Origin: Saccharothrix sp. NRRL B-16348
GTDB lineage: Bacteria > Actinomycetota > Actinomycetes > Mycobacteriales > Pseudonocardiaceae
NCBI RefSeq assembly: GCF_001280085.1
Contig: NZ_LGED01000233.1
Location: forward strand, 1 to 46,780
Reading direction: 5' to 3'
DNA: 46,780 nt
The translations under genes were made by a program, and so were the position numbers. Each line of letters starts with the position of its first letter. The stretch's first letter is position 1. The notes beneath the pieces are model-generated. The model searched no databases, had not been told where the DNA came from, and worked only from the letters and a program-made list of their open reading frames with translations. Shown here in pieces: positions 8,139 through 19,065 of this stretch.

Positions 8139-8903
8139 ATGACCCGGCGCGCGTTCGCCGTCCTGACCATCGGCGCGGGCGCGCTCATGGTGGTGCTGGG
8201 CTCGTTGTTCCCGCTGTACGGGGTGGAGACCTTCATCCGTCCCGGGGTGGAGGGTTCGCTCTCGGGCGGTGTGCAGCGGCTGGTGGCGCTCACCGGGTGG
8301 GAGTACGTGCAGGAGCCGCCCCCGCAGCCGAGGCCGGCCGGCACCGACTTCGAGTTCCCCGTCTACGGGTACGGCGTGGTCTTCGCCGCCGTCCTCGCCG
8401 GTGTGGGCGCCCTGCTGCAACTGCGCTCGCCGCTGCTCGCCGCGATCGGCCGGTTCGGCGTGCTCGCGGCGGTCGGGGTGGTCGTCGGCACGCTGTGGGC
8501 GGCGCTGGAGACGTTGCGGACGCTGTTCGGCATCAACGCGACGTCGGTCTCGGTCACCACCGACGAGTTCGTCGGCACGGGCACGTGGCTGATGGGCGCG
8601 TCGGCGCTGGCGATGCTCGTCGGCGCGGTGGCGGCGCACGACTGGCCGGCGCGCGTGCCGCGGCCCACCGGTGTGTCGGTGTACCAGGTGGACGACGACG
8701 ACACGCCGCCGTTCGGCATCGCCATCCCCGTGTCCGAGCTGGACGTCCCACCGGGTGATCCCGCCCCGCCGGCCGGTCCCGTGGCGCCGCCGGTGGCCGA
8801 GCTGCCGCCCCTGGTCGACCTGCCACGACCGCACGGCGCACCGGACCCGGCGGCCGACGAACGGCGTCACCCTACCGGGGGTAATCCGTCCACTGTGGAT
8901 TAG
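8139..8903 (+). CDS. Four-TM membrane protein (paralogue 2)
   Basis: The 254-residue protein has four predicted membrane segments (residues about 5-27, 73-92, 101-124, 146-164) and an external loop between the first two. The cytoplasmic tail begins VYQVDDDDTPPFGIAIPVSELDV and continues with a Pro-rich stretch. The ATG at 8139 was preferred to an upstream GTG because GGAGGAG (8124-8130) lies 8 nt before it. The topology and the YxVD...DDTPPFGI motif match the preceding gene, which points to tandem duplication. It is not part of the mycobacterial version of this block as I know it. Function unknown. Confidence 0.88.
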   Translation: MTRRAFAVLTIGAGALMVVLGSLFPLYGVETFIRPGVEGSLSGGVQRLVALTGWEYVQEPPPQPRPAGTDFEFPVYGYGVVFAAVLAGVGALLQLRSPLLAAIGRFGVLAAVGVVVGTLWAALETLRTLFGINATSVSVTTDEFVGTGTWLMGASALAMLVGAVAAHDWPARVPRPTGVSVYQVDDDDTPPFGIAIPVSELDVPPGDPAPPAGPVAPPVAELPPLVDLPRPHGAPDPAADERRHPTGGNPSTVD

Positions 8904-8978
8904 CGGTGTCACTGACCAGCCCGGATCGGCTCGGCGTGTTGGCCGCCGACCGCGCGCGACGTGAGTCACCATCGGGTC

Positions 8979-10163
8979 ATGAAGCTCTCCGGGTTGCTCG
9001 GCCGCGCGCACCACGAACTGCCAGGCGTCACCGGTGTGGCGCGGGTCGATCGCCACTCGGGCGAGCTGCTGCGCCGGCTGAGTCCCGGTGACGTCGCGGT
9101 CCTCGACCACGTCGACATCGACCGCCGCACCGCCGAGGCCCTGGTGCACGCGGGCGTGGTGGGCGTGGTCAACGCGTCGACGTCCATCTCCGGCCGGTTC
9201 CCGAACCTCGGCCCGGAGCTGCTGGTCGAGGCGGGCATCCCGCTGATCGACGGCGTCGGCACGGCGGTGCTGCGCGACATCAGGGACGGCACGAAGCTGC
9301 GGCTGCACGACGGCGCGGTGTTCGTCGGCGACAAGGAGGTCGCGCGCGGCGTCGAGCAGGACGCCGAGTCGATCGCCGACGCGATGATCGAGGCCAAGGC
9401 GGGCATGGCCGCGCAGCTGGAGGCGTTCTCCGCGAACACGATCGAGTTCCTGCGCCGGGAACGCGCGCTGCTCCTCGACGGCGTGGGCGTGCCCGAGCTG
9501 CTGGTGCCGATGCGCGACCGGCAGGTGCTGGTCGTCGCGGGCGGTCCCCGGCACGCCGAGGAGCTGCGCAAGCTGCGCCGCTACATCCGCGAGTACCGGC
9601 CGGTGCTCGTCGGCGTGGACGCGGGCGCGGACACCCTGCACGACGCCGGGTTCGACCCGGACGTCATCGTCGGCGACCCGGACACCATCGCCACCGCGAC
9701 GTTGCGGTCCGGCTCGGAGGTCGTGGTGCCCGCGCAGGTCGACGGCCACGCGCCCGGCCTGGAACGCATCCAGGACCTGGGCATCGGCGCGGTGACGTTC
9801 CCCGCGACGGGCAACTCCGAGGACCTGGCGCTGCTGCTGGCCGAGGCGCACGGCGCGTCCCTGGTGGTGACCGTCGGGCTGCAGGCCGGTCTGCGGGAGT
9901 TCCTGGACCGGGGCAACGCCGGGTCCACCCCCTCGACGTTCCTCACCCGCCTCAAGCTGGGCAACAAGCTGGTCGACGGGCACGCCGTCGCGACCCTGCA
10001 CCGCAGCCGCGTGTCGCTGGGGCTGATCGCCCTGCTCGTGCTGGCCGCCGTCGTGGCGATGGCCGCCGCGCTGGCGGTGTCCGGTGTCGGCCAGGTCTAC
10101 GTCGACCTCGCGGCCGACGCGTTCCGCTCCGCCGTCGACTGGTTCAGGGGGTTGTTCGGATGA
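8979..10163 (+). CDS. steA: SteA-like cytokinetic ring protein
   Basis: The 394-residue protein resembles Rv1697 and corynebacterial SteA. It has an N-terminal domain (FPNLGPELLVEAGIPLIDGV), then a thiamin-pyrophosphokinase-like fold with VLVGVDAGADTLHDAGFDPDVIVGDPD and PATGNSEDLALLLA. One C-terminal membrane helix (GLIALLVLAAVVAMAAALAV, residues about 348-370) precedes a short tail. SteA works with SteB in cell division and envelope integrity in corynebacteria. The ATG at 8979 gives MKLSGLLGR; a GTG 18 bases upstream is an alternative. It overlaps the next gene by 4 bases (ATGA), supporting a SteA-SteB pair. Confidence 0.9.
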   Translation: MKLSGLLGRAHHELPGVTGVARVDRHSGELLRRLSPGDVAVLDHVDIDRRTAEALVHAGVVGVVNASTSISGRFPNLGPELLVEAGIPLIDGVGTAVLRDIRDGTKLRLHDGAVFVGDKEVARGVEQDAESIADAMIEAKAGMAAQLEAFSANTIEFLRRERALLLDGVGVPELLVPMRDRQVLVVAGGPRHAEELRKLRRYIREYRPVLVGVDAGADTLHDAGFDPDVIVGDPDTIATATLRSGSEVVVPAQVDGHAPGLERIQDLGIGAVTFPATGNSEDLALLLAEAHGASLVVTVGLQAGLREFLDRGNAGSTPSTFLTRLKLGNKLVDGHAVATLHRSRVSLGLIALLVLAAVVAMAAALAVSGVGQVYVDLAADAFRSAVDWFRGLFG

Positions 10164-11098
10164 TCTCGCTGCGCTACCACATCGTCTCCATCACCGCGGT
10201 GTTCCTGTCGCTGGCCGTGGGGGTGGTGCTCGGCTCCACCGCGATCAGCGGCAGGCTGCTGTCCGGGCTCAACGACGACAACGGCGCGCTGGGCCGGGAG
10301 GTCGCCGCGCTGCAGGCGGAGCGCAACGGCCTGGACGCCCGGCTCGCCGACGCGGACCGGTTCGCGGGCACCGTCGGGCCGCTGGCCGTGAACGGGCAGC
10401 TGACCGACCGGACCGTCCTGCTGGTCACCACCGCCGACGCCGCGCCGGACGACCGGGACGCGGTGACCGCGCTGCTGCGCTCGGCGGGCGCCGAGGTCAC
10501 CGGCGAACTCCAGCTCACCGAGTCGTTCACCGACCCGGACAAGGCCGACCAGCTGCTCGACCTGGTCGCCCGGCTGCAGCCTGCGGGCACCCGGCTGCCC
10601 ACCGGCGGCGACCCCGGCACCAGGGCGGGCGGGCTGTTCGGCTCCGTGCTGCTGCTGAACCAGGACGACAACCAGCCGAAGTCCACGCCGGACGAGCTGG
10701 CGGCGGCGCTCGGCGGGCTGTCCAGCGCGGGTTTCGTCAAGGCGGGGCAGGGTTTGCGGCCCGCGCAGCTCGCCGTGGTGCTCACCGGCGGCGCGGTGAC
10801 GGGCGACTCGGCGGCCGACCGGGCGGCGGTGGTGGCGCGGTTCGCCACCCAGCTCGACCGGTCCGGCGCGGGCGCGGTGCTGGCGGGCGGCGCCGGGTCG
10901 GCCGACGGCACGGGCGCGGTCGGCGTCGTGCGGGCGGACACGGCGGCGACCTCCGTGCTGTCCACCGTGGACCACGCGGGCACGGCGGCCGGGCGCGTGG
11001 TCGTGGTGCTCGCGCTGCGTGAGCAGCTGGACGGCAAGGCCGGCCGGTACGGGGTGGCGGGCAACGCCGAAGGTCCCGCGCCGGGCACGGAAGGCTGA
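10160..11098 (+). CDS. MctB/SteB-like copper transporter family protein
   Basis: The 312-residue protein starts MISLRYHIVSITAVFLSLAV, the hallmark N-terminus of the MctB (Rv1698) family: one membrane helix, then a short coiled coil (residues about 33-65) and an extracytoplasmic alpha/beta domain. M. tuberculosis MctB limits intracellular copper. The corynebacterial homologue SteB partners SteA and stimulates peptidoglycan hydrolysis. The 4-base overlap with steA favours the SteB-like role here, but sequence alone does not separate the two. Confidence 0.88.
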   Translation: MISLRYHIVSITAVFLSLAVGVVLGSTAISGRLLSGLNDDNGALGREVAALQAERNGLDARLADADRFAGTVGPLAVNGQLTDRTVLLVTTADAAPDDRDAVTALLRSAGAEVTGELQLTESFTDPDKADQLLDLVARLQPAGTRLPTGGDPGTRAGGLFGSVLLLNQDDNQPKSTPDELAAALGGLSSAGFVKAGQGLRPAQLAVVLTGGAVTGDSAADRAAVVARFATQLDRSGAGAVLAGGAGSADGTGAVGVVRADTAATSVLSTVDHAGTAAGRVVVVLALREQLDGKAGRYGVAGNAEGPAPGTEG

Positions 11099-13713
<2,615 letters not shown>

Positions 13714-13734
13714 CCGGGAACTCGCGGAGCCCGT

Positions 13735-13803
13735 GCGTTCGACACGCGGGCGCCGGCCGTAGGACTCGCCAGAGCCCTACCTCCGGCCCCGCGTGTCGAA
13801 CGC
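13735..13803. repeat. Perfect 16-bp inverted repeat, probable terminator
   Basis: GCGTTCGACACGCGGG (13735-13750) is perfectly complementary to 13788-13803. Further pairings inside (GCCGG 13752-13756 with 13783-13787; GTAGG 13759-13763 with 13776-13780) lengthen the stem. It lies just after the pyrG-Nudix pair, so termination is likely. Its right arm is also the first unit of the 22-bp array that follows. Confidence 0.8.
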
Positions 13804-13966
13804 TCACACCACGCGTGTCCTACGTTCGCGTCACGCGTGTCCTACGTTCAGAACGCGCGTGTCGAACGCTCAGAACACGCGTGTCCTACGTTTAGAACGT
13901 GCGTGTCGAACGCTCAGAACGTGCGTGTCGAACGCTCAGGACCGGTGAGTTCTGCGTTCAGGTGCA
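13791..13966. repeat. 22-bp tandem repeat array, two alternating variants
   Basis: GCGTGTC occurs at 13791, 13813, 13835, 13857, 13879, 13901 and 13923, an exact 22-base period, with a decayed eighth unit at 13945-13966. There are two unit types: A, GCGTGTCGAACGCTCAGAAC, and B, GCGTGTCCTACGTTCAGAAC, in the order A B B A B A A. No spacer diversity exists, so it is not a CRISPR. The array fills the gap between the Nudix gene and the DUF2752 gene and may bind a protein or form RNA structure. No coding support was seen. Confidence 0.9.
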
Positions 13967-14022
13967 GGTCGGGTGCTCGTGCTCGCGGTCGAACGTCGTG
14001 GTGCCGTGGTGGGAAGCGGATA

Positions 14023-14403
14023 ATGGGGCACGTGGGCGTGAGATGGCCGTTGGCGGTGGCCGCGGCGGCGGTGGGCGGGTGCGGGGTGCTGTTGTTCGTG
14101 GACCCCAACCAGCCCGGGTCGCTGCTGCCGCCGTGCCCGCTCTACGTGCTGACCGGCATCCAGTGCCCGGCCTGCGGGTCGACGCGGATGGTGCACGCCC
14201 TGCTGCACGGCGACCTGGTCGGCGCCTGGCAGTTCAACGCCGTCATGCTGGTGGCCGGGCTGCCGTTGCTGGCCTGGCTGTGGGTGCGGTGGTTCCGGGC
14301 GGCCAGGCAGGGCCGCCCGTCGCCGCCCGTGTCGCGGAAGGTCGGCGTGCCGGTGGTGGCGCTCGCCGTCACGTGGATGGTCGCGCGGAACCTAGTCGCG
14401 TAG
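14023..14403 (+). CDS. DUF2752 membrane protein
   Basis: The 126-residue protein has a first helix (residues about 8-25), then the family motif CPLYVLTGIQCPACGSTRM with an internal CPxCG and the conserved HALLHGD, then two more helices (about 72-88, 107-122). The DUF2752 family is common in actinobacteria; its function is not established. The ATG at 14023 has only a weak GGGAAG ribosome site 7 nt upstream. The 22-bp repeat array ends 56 bases upstream. Its last 12 bases overlap the end of the convergent TM2 gene. Confidence 0.85.
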   Translation: MGHVGVRWPLAVAAAAVGGCGVLLFVDPNQPGSLLPPCPLYVLTGIQCPACGSTRMVHALLHGDLVGAWQFNAVMLVAGLPLLAWLWVRWFRAARQGRPSPPVSRKVGVPVVALAVTWMVARNLVA

Positions 14404-14997
14404 CTTGCGGCCCTGGCTGTCGGTGCCGCCGTTGACCAGCAGGATGATCCCGTCGATCAACGACCAGATGCCGCACCCGCCGCAGGTCAGCAGTTGTGCG
14501 ATGCCGATCGCCGTGTCACCGATGTAGAACCGGCCGATGCCGAACGGCAGCGCCAGTTGCAGCACGCCCGCCGCGATGCGCGACTTGTCCGACAGCGGCT
14601 GGCCGGTCATCGGGTCCAGGCCGTACGGCGCGTTCGGGTTGAACCCGGGCGGGTAGCCGTACGCCGTGCCGTAGGGCTGGGACGGGTCCGCGTAGCCGGG
14701 CGGCGGGTAGCCGGGGATGCCCTGACCGGGCGTGGCGGCGTAACCGGGCGGCGGCGGCGCGGGCGGCGGGTACGTCGCGGTCGGCGGGTAGCCGGGCGGC
14801 AGGAACACCGGGTGCGGCTGCGGCAGGTCGTGGAACAGCGCGGCCAGCTCCTGCGCGGACTGGGCCGCGGACGCGTAGCCGACGCGCTGCTCGTACTCGC
14901 CGATCTCCAGGCGACCGGCCGCGAAGTGGTCGTTCAGCGCGCTGATCGCCTCTTCGCGCTGCTGGTCGCCGATGCGCACCTGGTGTGGTTCCGACAC
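14392..14997 (-). CDS. DUF1707 and TM2 domain membrane protein
   Basis: This 201-residue protein opens with a DUF1707 domain (VRIGDQQREEAISALNDHFA, residues about 7-60, with EYEQRVGYASAA). A Pro/Gly/Tyr-rich linker (about 60-130) follows, then a TM2 domain of two helices with LPFGIGRFYIGDTAIGIAQL and IWSLIDGIILLVNGG. DUF1707 is frequent at actinobacterial N-termini, and TM2 proteins are small two-helix membrane proteins of unknown activity. The GTG start follows a TAGCGT hexamer by 6 nt, suggesting a leaderless mRNA. It is divergent from ald. Confidence 0.9.
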   Translation of the reverse strand: MSEPHQVRIGDQQREEAISALNDHFAAGRLEIGEYEQRVGYASAAQSAQELAALFHDLPQPHPVFLPPGYPPTATYPPPAPPPPGYAATPGQGIPGYPPPGYADPSQPYGTAYGYPPGFNPNAPYGLDPMTGQPLSDKSRIAAGVLQLALPFGIGRFYIGDTAIGIAQLLTCGGCGIWSLIDGIILLVNGGTDSQGRKLRD

Positions 14998-15003
14998 ACG
15001 TAA

Positions 15004-15009
15004 ACGCTA
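15004..15009 (-). promoter_or_regulatory. Candidate -10 of leaderless TM2 gene
   Basis: On the minus strand TAGCGT ends 6 nt before the GTG start, the geometry of a leaderless actinobacterial promoter. The same hexamer is the candidate -10 of pyrG. No good -35 is visible. Confidence 0.5.
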
Positions 15010-15052
15010 ACAGCCGCCGGGCGCCGGCCGAGCCGGAACGCGCTGGTCGACC

Positions 15053-15058
15053 TACGCT
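15053..15058 (+). promoter_or_regulatory. Candidate -10 of leaderless ald
   Basis: TACGCT ends 6 nt before the ald GTG at 15065. There is no Shine-Dalgarno sequence in the 6-nt gap, so a leaderless transcript is likely. Only 67 bases separate the ald and TM2 starts, so the two promoters must overlap or share control. Confidence 0.5.
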
Positions 15059-15064
15059 TCGAGG

Positions 15065-16174
15065 GTGCTGGTCGGAGTTCCCCGAGAGGTGAAGAACCAC
15101 GAGCACCGGGTCGCCATCACCCCCGCGGGTGTGGTGGAGCTGGTGCGCCGGGGACACCGCGTGCTGGTCGAGGCGGGCGCCGGCGGCGGTTCGTCCATCC
15201 CGGACCGCGAGTTCGTCGCGGCCGGCGCCGAGATCGTGCCCGACGCCGACGACCTGTGGGGCGACGCCGAGCTGGTGCTCAAGGTGAAGGAGCCGGTGGC
15301 CGAGGAGTTCCACCGGATGCGGCCGGGGCAGACCCTGTTCACCTACCTGCACCTCGCCGCGGACGCCCGCTGCACGCGTGCCATCGTCAACTCCGGCATC
15401 GACGCCATCGCCTACGAGACCGTGCAGCTGGCGGACGGCTCGCTGCCGTTGCTCGCGCCGATGAGCGAGGTCGCGGGGCGGATGGCGGCGCAGGTCGGTG
15501 CGCACTGCCTGGAGCGCAACCAGGGTGGGCGCGGTGTGCTGCTCGGGGGCGTGCCCGGCGTGCCGGCGGGGAAGGTGGCGGTGCTCGGCGCGGGGGTGGC
15601 CGGCATGAACGCCGCCGCGGTCGCGCTGGGCATGCAGGCCGAGGTGGTCGTGCTGGACACCAACGTCAACCGGCTGCGGCAGATCGACTTCGCGTACCGG
15701 GGGCACCTGCAGACGGTGGCGAGCAACTCGTACGAGGTGGAGAAGGCGTGCCGGTGGGCGGACCTGGTGATCGGCGCGGTGCTCGTGCCCGGCGCCAAGG
15801 CGCCGACGTTGGTGAGCGACGAGCTGGTGTCGACGATGCGGTCGGGCTCGGTGCTCGTCGACATCGCCATCGACCAGGGCGGCTGCTTCGCCGACTCGCG
15901 GCCGACCACGCACGACGACCCGACGTACCGGGTGCACGGTTCGGTGTTCTACTGCGTGGCGAACATGCCGGGCGCGGTGCCGCACACCTCGACGTGGGCG
16001 CTCACGAACGTCACACTGCCCTACGTGACGGCGTTGGCGGACAAGGGTTTCCGGCGGGCGATCAGCGACGACCCGGCGCTGGCGAAGGGCGTGAACGCGG
16101 TGCGGGGTGCGGTCGTGCAGGCCGAGGTGGCGAAGGCGCACGGGATGCGGCACGTCCCGCTGGACCGGCTGTGA
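15065..16174 (+). CDS. ald: Alanine dehydrogenase
   Basis: The 369-residue protein matches the alanine dehydrogenase family along its length. It has N-terminal [20 protein letters not shown], the catalytic lysine in LVLKVKEP, the histidine in TYLHLAAD, the NAD-binding loop [19 protein letters not shown], and the C-terminal [19 protein letters not shown] signature. It interconverts L-alanine and pyruvate with NAD and ammonia. In mycobacteria ald lies elsewhere, so its place between the pyrG pair and xerD is local. The xerD-frame GTG overlaps its stop. Confidence 0.96.
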   Translation: MLVGVPREVKNHEHRVAITPAGVVELVRRGHRVLVEAGAGGGSSIPDREFVAAGAEIVPDADDLWGDAELVLKVKEPVAEEFHRMRPGQTLFTYLHLAADARCTRAIVNSGIDAIAYETVQLADGSLPLLAPMSEVAGRMAAQVGAHCLERNQGGRGVLLGGVPGVPAGKVAVLGAGVAGMNAAAVALGMQAEVVVLDTNVNRLRQIDFAYRGHLQTVASNSYEVEKACRWADLVIGAVLVPGAKAPTLVSDELVSTMRSGSVLVDIAIDQGGCFADSRPTTHDDPTYRVHGSVFYCVANMPGAVPHTSTWALTNVTLPYVTALADKGFRRAISDDPALAKGVNAVRGAVVQAEVAKAHGMRHVPLDRL

Positions 16175-17517
16175 GCCGTGGTCGGGGGAGCGGTCCGGCC
16201 GCGGCGGGTGGCGGCGGAACGCCGGAATTGTCGGACCCCTCTGAGAGAATGAAAGCAGGGGACCCCCTGGCGGGGACCCCTGCAGGGCATGCGCCTGCGG
16301 CGCGTGAGGGTGGGGCGGCGACCTCGGCGGTGGGTGAGGCTGGGACGGTGAGCCCAGCAGTGGGTGAGGCTGAGGTGGAGACCCCGGCTGGTGAGGCTGG
16401 GACGGTGGGCCCGGCGGCAGGTGGGGCTGAGGTGGCGGACCTGGCGGCAGGTGAAGCTGGGGCGGTGGACCTGGCGGCTGGTGAGGCTGGGGCGGTGGAC
16501 GCGGCGGCAGGTGAAGCTGGAACGACGGGCCAGGCGGCAGGTGAGGCTGAGGCGGTGGGCCCGGTGGTGGGTGGGGCTGAGGTGGGGACGCAGGCAGGGC
16601 GGGTGCTCGACGCGGCGACCCCGGCGGCGCGGGCGATGAGGGCGTACCTGGACCACCTGGCGGTCGAGCGGGGCACGGCGCGCAACACGCTCGACTCCTA
16701 CGGCCGGGACCTGCGCCGGTACGCCGCGCACCTGGCGGCCAAGGGGGTGGACGACCTCGCCGACGTCACCGAGGCACTGGTCGGCGACTTCCTGGCGACG
16801 TTGCGCGAAGCCGGGCTGGCCGCCTCCTCCGCCGCACGCACCCTGGTCGCGGTCCGGGGGTTGCACCGCTTCGCGCACCTCGAAGGCATCACCGCGCACG
16901 ACCCCGCCCGCGCCGTCCACCCGCCGACACCGCCGCGCCGGCTGCCCAAGGCACTGCCCGTCGACGACGTGCTGAAGCTCCTCGACGGCCCCACCGACAC
17001 CCCCGCCCACCTGCGCGACCGCGCCCTGCTGGAGCTGCTGTACTCCAGCGGCGCGCGGATCTCCGAGGTCGTCGGGCTCGACGTGGACGACGTGGACGCC
17101 GCCGAACGCACCGTGCTGCTCGACGGCAAGGGCGGCAAGCAGCGCATCGTCCCGGTCGGCCGCCCGGCGCTCGCGGCGCTGGAGGCCTACCTCGTGCGAG
17201 CCCGCCCGGTGCTGGCCAAGCGCGGCACGCCCGCGCTCTTCCTCAACGCCCGGGGCGGCAGGTTGACCCGGCAGACGGCGTGGCAGGTGCTGAAGACGGC
17301 GGCCGAACGCGCGGGCATCGCGGCGGAGGTCTCGCCGCACACGCTGCGGCACTCGTTCGCGACCCACCTGCTGGAAGGGGGCGCGGACGTGCGCGTGGTG
17401 CAGGAGTTGCTCGGTCACGCCTCCGTGACGACGACGCAGGTCTACACACTGGTCACCGTCAACACCTTGCGCGAGGTCTATGCGACCGCCCATCCTCGCG
17501 CAGCGGGTGGAACATGA
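16171..17517 (+). CDS. xerD: Tyrosine recombinase XerD with repeat-rich N-terminal extension
   Basis: The catalytic part, from about residue 156, has the core-binding segment ([20 protein letters not shown]) and the integrase domain. Arg296 lies in [30 protein letters not shown] supplies the HxxR box, and Tyr425 lies in TTTQVYT. XerD resolves chromosome dimers at dif with XerC. The reading frame is open back to a GTG overlapping ald, giving 448 residues, but known XerD proteins are about 300. The extension has nine decapeptide-like repeats. Translation could instead start at ATG 16249 or ATG 16636 (293 residues). Core function is secure; the start is not. Confidence 0.9.
   Translation: MSRGRGSGPAAAGGGGTPELSDPSERMKAGDPLAGTPAGHAPAAREGGAATSAVGEAGTVSPAVGEAEVETPAGEAGTVGPAAGGAEVADLAAGEAGAVDLAAGEAGAVDAAAGEAGTTGQAAGEAEAVGPVVGGAEVGTQAGRVLDAATPAARAMRAYLDHLAVERGTARNTLDSYGRDLRRYAAHLAAKGVDDLADVTEALVGDFLATLREAGLAASSAARTLVAVRGLHRFAHLEGITAHDPARAVHPPTPPRRLPKALPVDDVLKLLDGPTDTPAHLRDRALLELLYSSGARISEVVGLDVDDVDAAERTVLLDGKGGKQRIVPVGRPALAALEAYLVRARPVLAKRGTPALFLNARGGRLTRQTAWQVLKTAAERAGIAAEVSPHTLRHSFATHLLEGGADVRVVQELLGHASVTTTQVYTLVTVNTLREVYATAHPRAAGGT
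16333..16599 (+). repeat. 30-bp tandem repeats, nine units, upstream part of xerD
   Basis: Nine units begin GGTGAGGCTG or a close variant at 16333, 16363, 16390, 16420, 16450, 16480, 16510, 16540 and 16570. All are 30 bp except the second, which is 27. In the xerD frame they encode Gly-Glu-Ala-Gly-Xaa-Val units. Every unit length is a multiple of three, so the frame is kept, but other frames are also open; coding is therefore not proved by openness alone. Confidence 0.85.
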
Positions 17518-17600
17518 GCGGCCCACGGGTACCGTGTCGCTCGCCCGATCGGGGGCCCACCCAGTCCCGACGAGCCCGACGAGCTGGAGGTGCCGACCCG

Positions 17601-17969
17601 GTGCCGAACTTGGACGAGCCCGAGCGCAGCGAGATCGAGCTGGGCGCGGTGCTGCACGCGTTGAGCGACCCCACCCGGCTGGCGGTGGTGCGGCAGATCG
17701 AATCCGACGGCGAGCGCCTGTGCGGCGCGCTGATGGTGGAGGTCGCCAAGTCCACGCTGTCGCAGCACCTGCGCGTGCTGCGGGAAGCGGGCATCACCCG
17801 CACCAGGGCCCGCGGCAACCAGCGGTGGGTGTCGCTGCGCCGCGACGACCTCGACGAGCTGTTCCCCGGACTGCTCGACGTGGTGCTCCGCGCGGCCGAG
17901 CGGCACTGCCGCAACGCCGCCGGCCACCCCGCCGACCGGGCGGACGCCCCGGCGGGCGCGACGCCCTGA
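17601..17969 (+). CDS. ArsR-family HTH transcriptional regulator
   Basis: The 122-residue winged-helix protein has the ArsR core: VLHALSDPTRLAVVRQI (residues about 14-30), then LMVEVAKSTLSQHLRVLREA with the recognition helix STLSQHLRVL, and a wing at TRARGNQRWVSLRRDD. No CxC metal site is seen; one Cys lies in RLCGALM, so it is probably a non-metal or redox member. The GTG start has GGAGG about 10 nt upstream. CCCGATCGGG at 17544-17553 could be an operator. It stands alone between xerD and the parA promoter, so its target is unknown. Confidence 0.9.
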   Translation: MPNLDEPERSEIELGAVLHALSDPTRLAVVRQIESDGERLCGALMVEVAKSTLSQHLRVLREAGITRTRARGNQRWVSLRRDDLDELFPGLLDVVLRAAERHCRNAAGHPADRADAPAGATP

Positions 17970-18027
17970 GCCCACGCCGGCGCCGGAAACGCGCTGAGAA
18001 CGATCGGCCGCGCTTCGGCGGGGCGCG

Positions 18028-18056
18028 TTGCCGGTGGACCCCGGTGTGCTTAGGCT
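18028..18056 (+). promoter_or_regulatory. Sigma-A type promoter of parA-scpAB operon
   Basis: TTGCCG (18028-18033), a 17-nt spacer and TAGGCT (18051-18056) form a good housekeeping promoter. Initiation near 18063 leaves a leader of about 28 nt to the parA ATG. It probably drives all five genes through rluB, which follow with overlaps only. Confidence 0.7.
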
Positions 18057-18090
18057 GCGCCCAGGCAGAGGACTAGGAATCGGGAAGGCG

Positions 18091-19065
18091 ATGTCGACAC
18101 CGGAGCACGCGGGTCAGGCGTGGGGCGCACCCCCACCACCCCCGCCACCGTCCGGTGTGCCGCGCGCCTCGGTCGAGCTGAGCCTCGCCCCGCACGCCGC
18201 ACCCGCGGACGAAGACGCGACCGAGCAGGTCGCGGGCGACATCGGGCCGACGGGGCGCCCGTTGCGCTTCGTCGCCGACCCACCGCTGGTCGCGCGGCAC
18301 GGCCCGGCGAAGATCCTGGCGGTGTGCAACCAGAAGGGCGGGGTCGGCAAGACCACGTCCACCATCAACCTCGGCGCGGCGCTCACCGAGTACGGCCGGA
18401 AGGTGCTGCTGGTCGACTTCGACCCGCAGGGCGCGCTGTCGGTGGGCCTCGGCGTGCACCCGCACCAGCTCGACCAGACGATCTACAACGTGATCATGGA
18501 GCGCGACGTCGGCGTGGACGACGTGATCATGCGCACTCCGGTCGAGGGCATGGACCTGCTGCCCAGCAACATCGACCTGTCCGCCGCGGAGATCCAGCTG
18601 GTCTCCGAGGTGGGCCGGGAGCACACGCTGGTCCGCACGCTGCGCCCGGTCATCGAGCACTACGACTACGTGCTGGTGGACTGCCAGCCGTCGCTCGGCC
18701 TGCTCACGGTCAACGCCCTCGCGGCGGCTGACGGCGTCCTCATCCCGCTGGAGTGCGAGTTCTTCAGCCTGCGCGGGGTCGCCCTGTTGATAGACACCAT
18801 CGAGAAGGTCAGGGAGCGGTTGAACCCGAAGCTGGAGATCACCGGGATCCTCGCCACCATGTACGACCCGCGCACGCTGCACTCCCGCGAGGTGATGGCG
18901 CGCGTGGTCGAGGCGTTCGGCGACGTCGTGTTCGACACGGTGATCAACCGCACCGTCCGGTTCCCGGAGACGACCGTCGCCGGCGAGCCGATCACCAGCT
19001 GGGCGCCGCGCTCGGCGGGCGCGAAGGCCTACCGCGCGTTGGCGCGCGAGGTGATCGCCCGGTGA
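18091..19065 (+). CDS. ParA-family ATPase
   Basis: The 324-residue protein has a Pro-rich, disordered N-terminus (residues 1-70). The deviant Walker A is CNQKGGVGKTTSTINLGAAL, followed by VLLVDFDPQGALSVGLG (Walker A') and YDYVLVDCQPSLGLLTVNAL. It belongs to the Soj/ParA class of DNA-segregation ATPases. It is orthologous in position to Rv1708 and is not the parA next to oriC. The ATG at 18091 fits the promoter upstream; a longer in-frame start at 18028 would overlap the -35. It is coupled by GTGA to a ribbon-helix-helix candidate and then scpA-scpB, so a role in chromosome organisation is likely. Confidence 0.93.
   Translation: MSTPEHAGQAWGAPPPPPPPSGVPRASVELSLAPHAAPADEDATEQVAGDIGPTGRPLRFVADPPLVARHGPAKILAVCNQKGGVGKTTSTINLGAALTEYGRKVLLVDFDPQGALSVGLGVHPHQLDQTIYNVIMERDVGVDDVIMRTPVEGMDLLPSNIDLSAAEIQLVSEVGREHTLVRTLRPVIEHYDYVLVDCQPSLGLLTVNALAAADGVLIPLECEFFSLRGVALLIDTIEKVRERLNPKLEITGILATMYDPRTLHSREVMARVVEAFGDVVFDTVINRTVRFPETTVAGEPITSWAPRSAGAKAYRALAREVIAR

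Noticed and set aside
13791..13966. CRISPR array
   Set aside because: Units are contiguous at 22 bases with no unique spacers, and no cas genes are in the window.
16171..17517. Phage or integron integrase
   Set aside because: The recombinase core matches the chromosomal XerD that sits beside this gene block in mycobacteria. There is no attachment site, excisionase or cargo.
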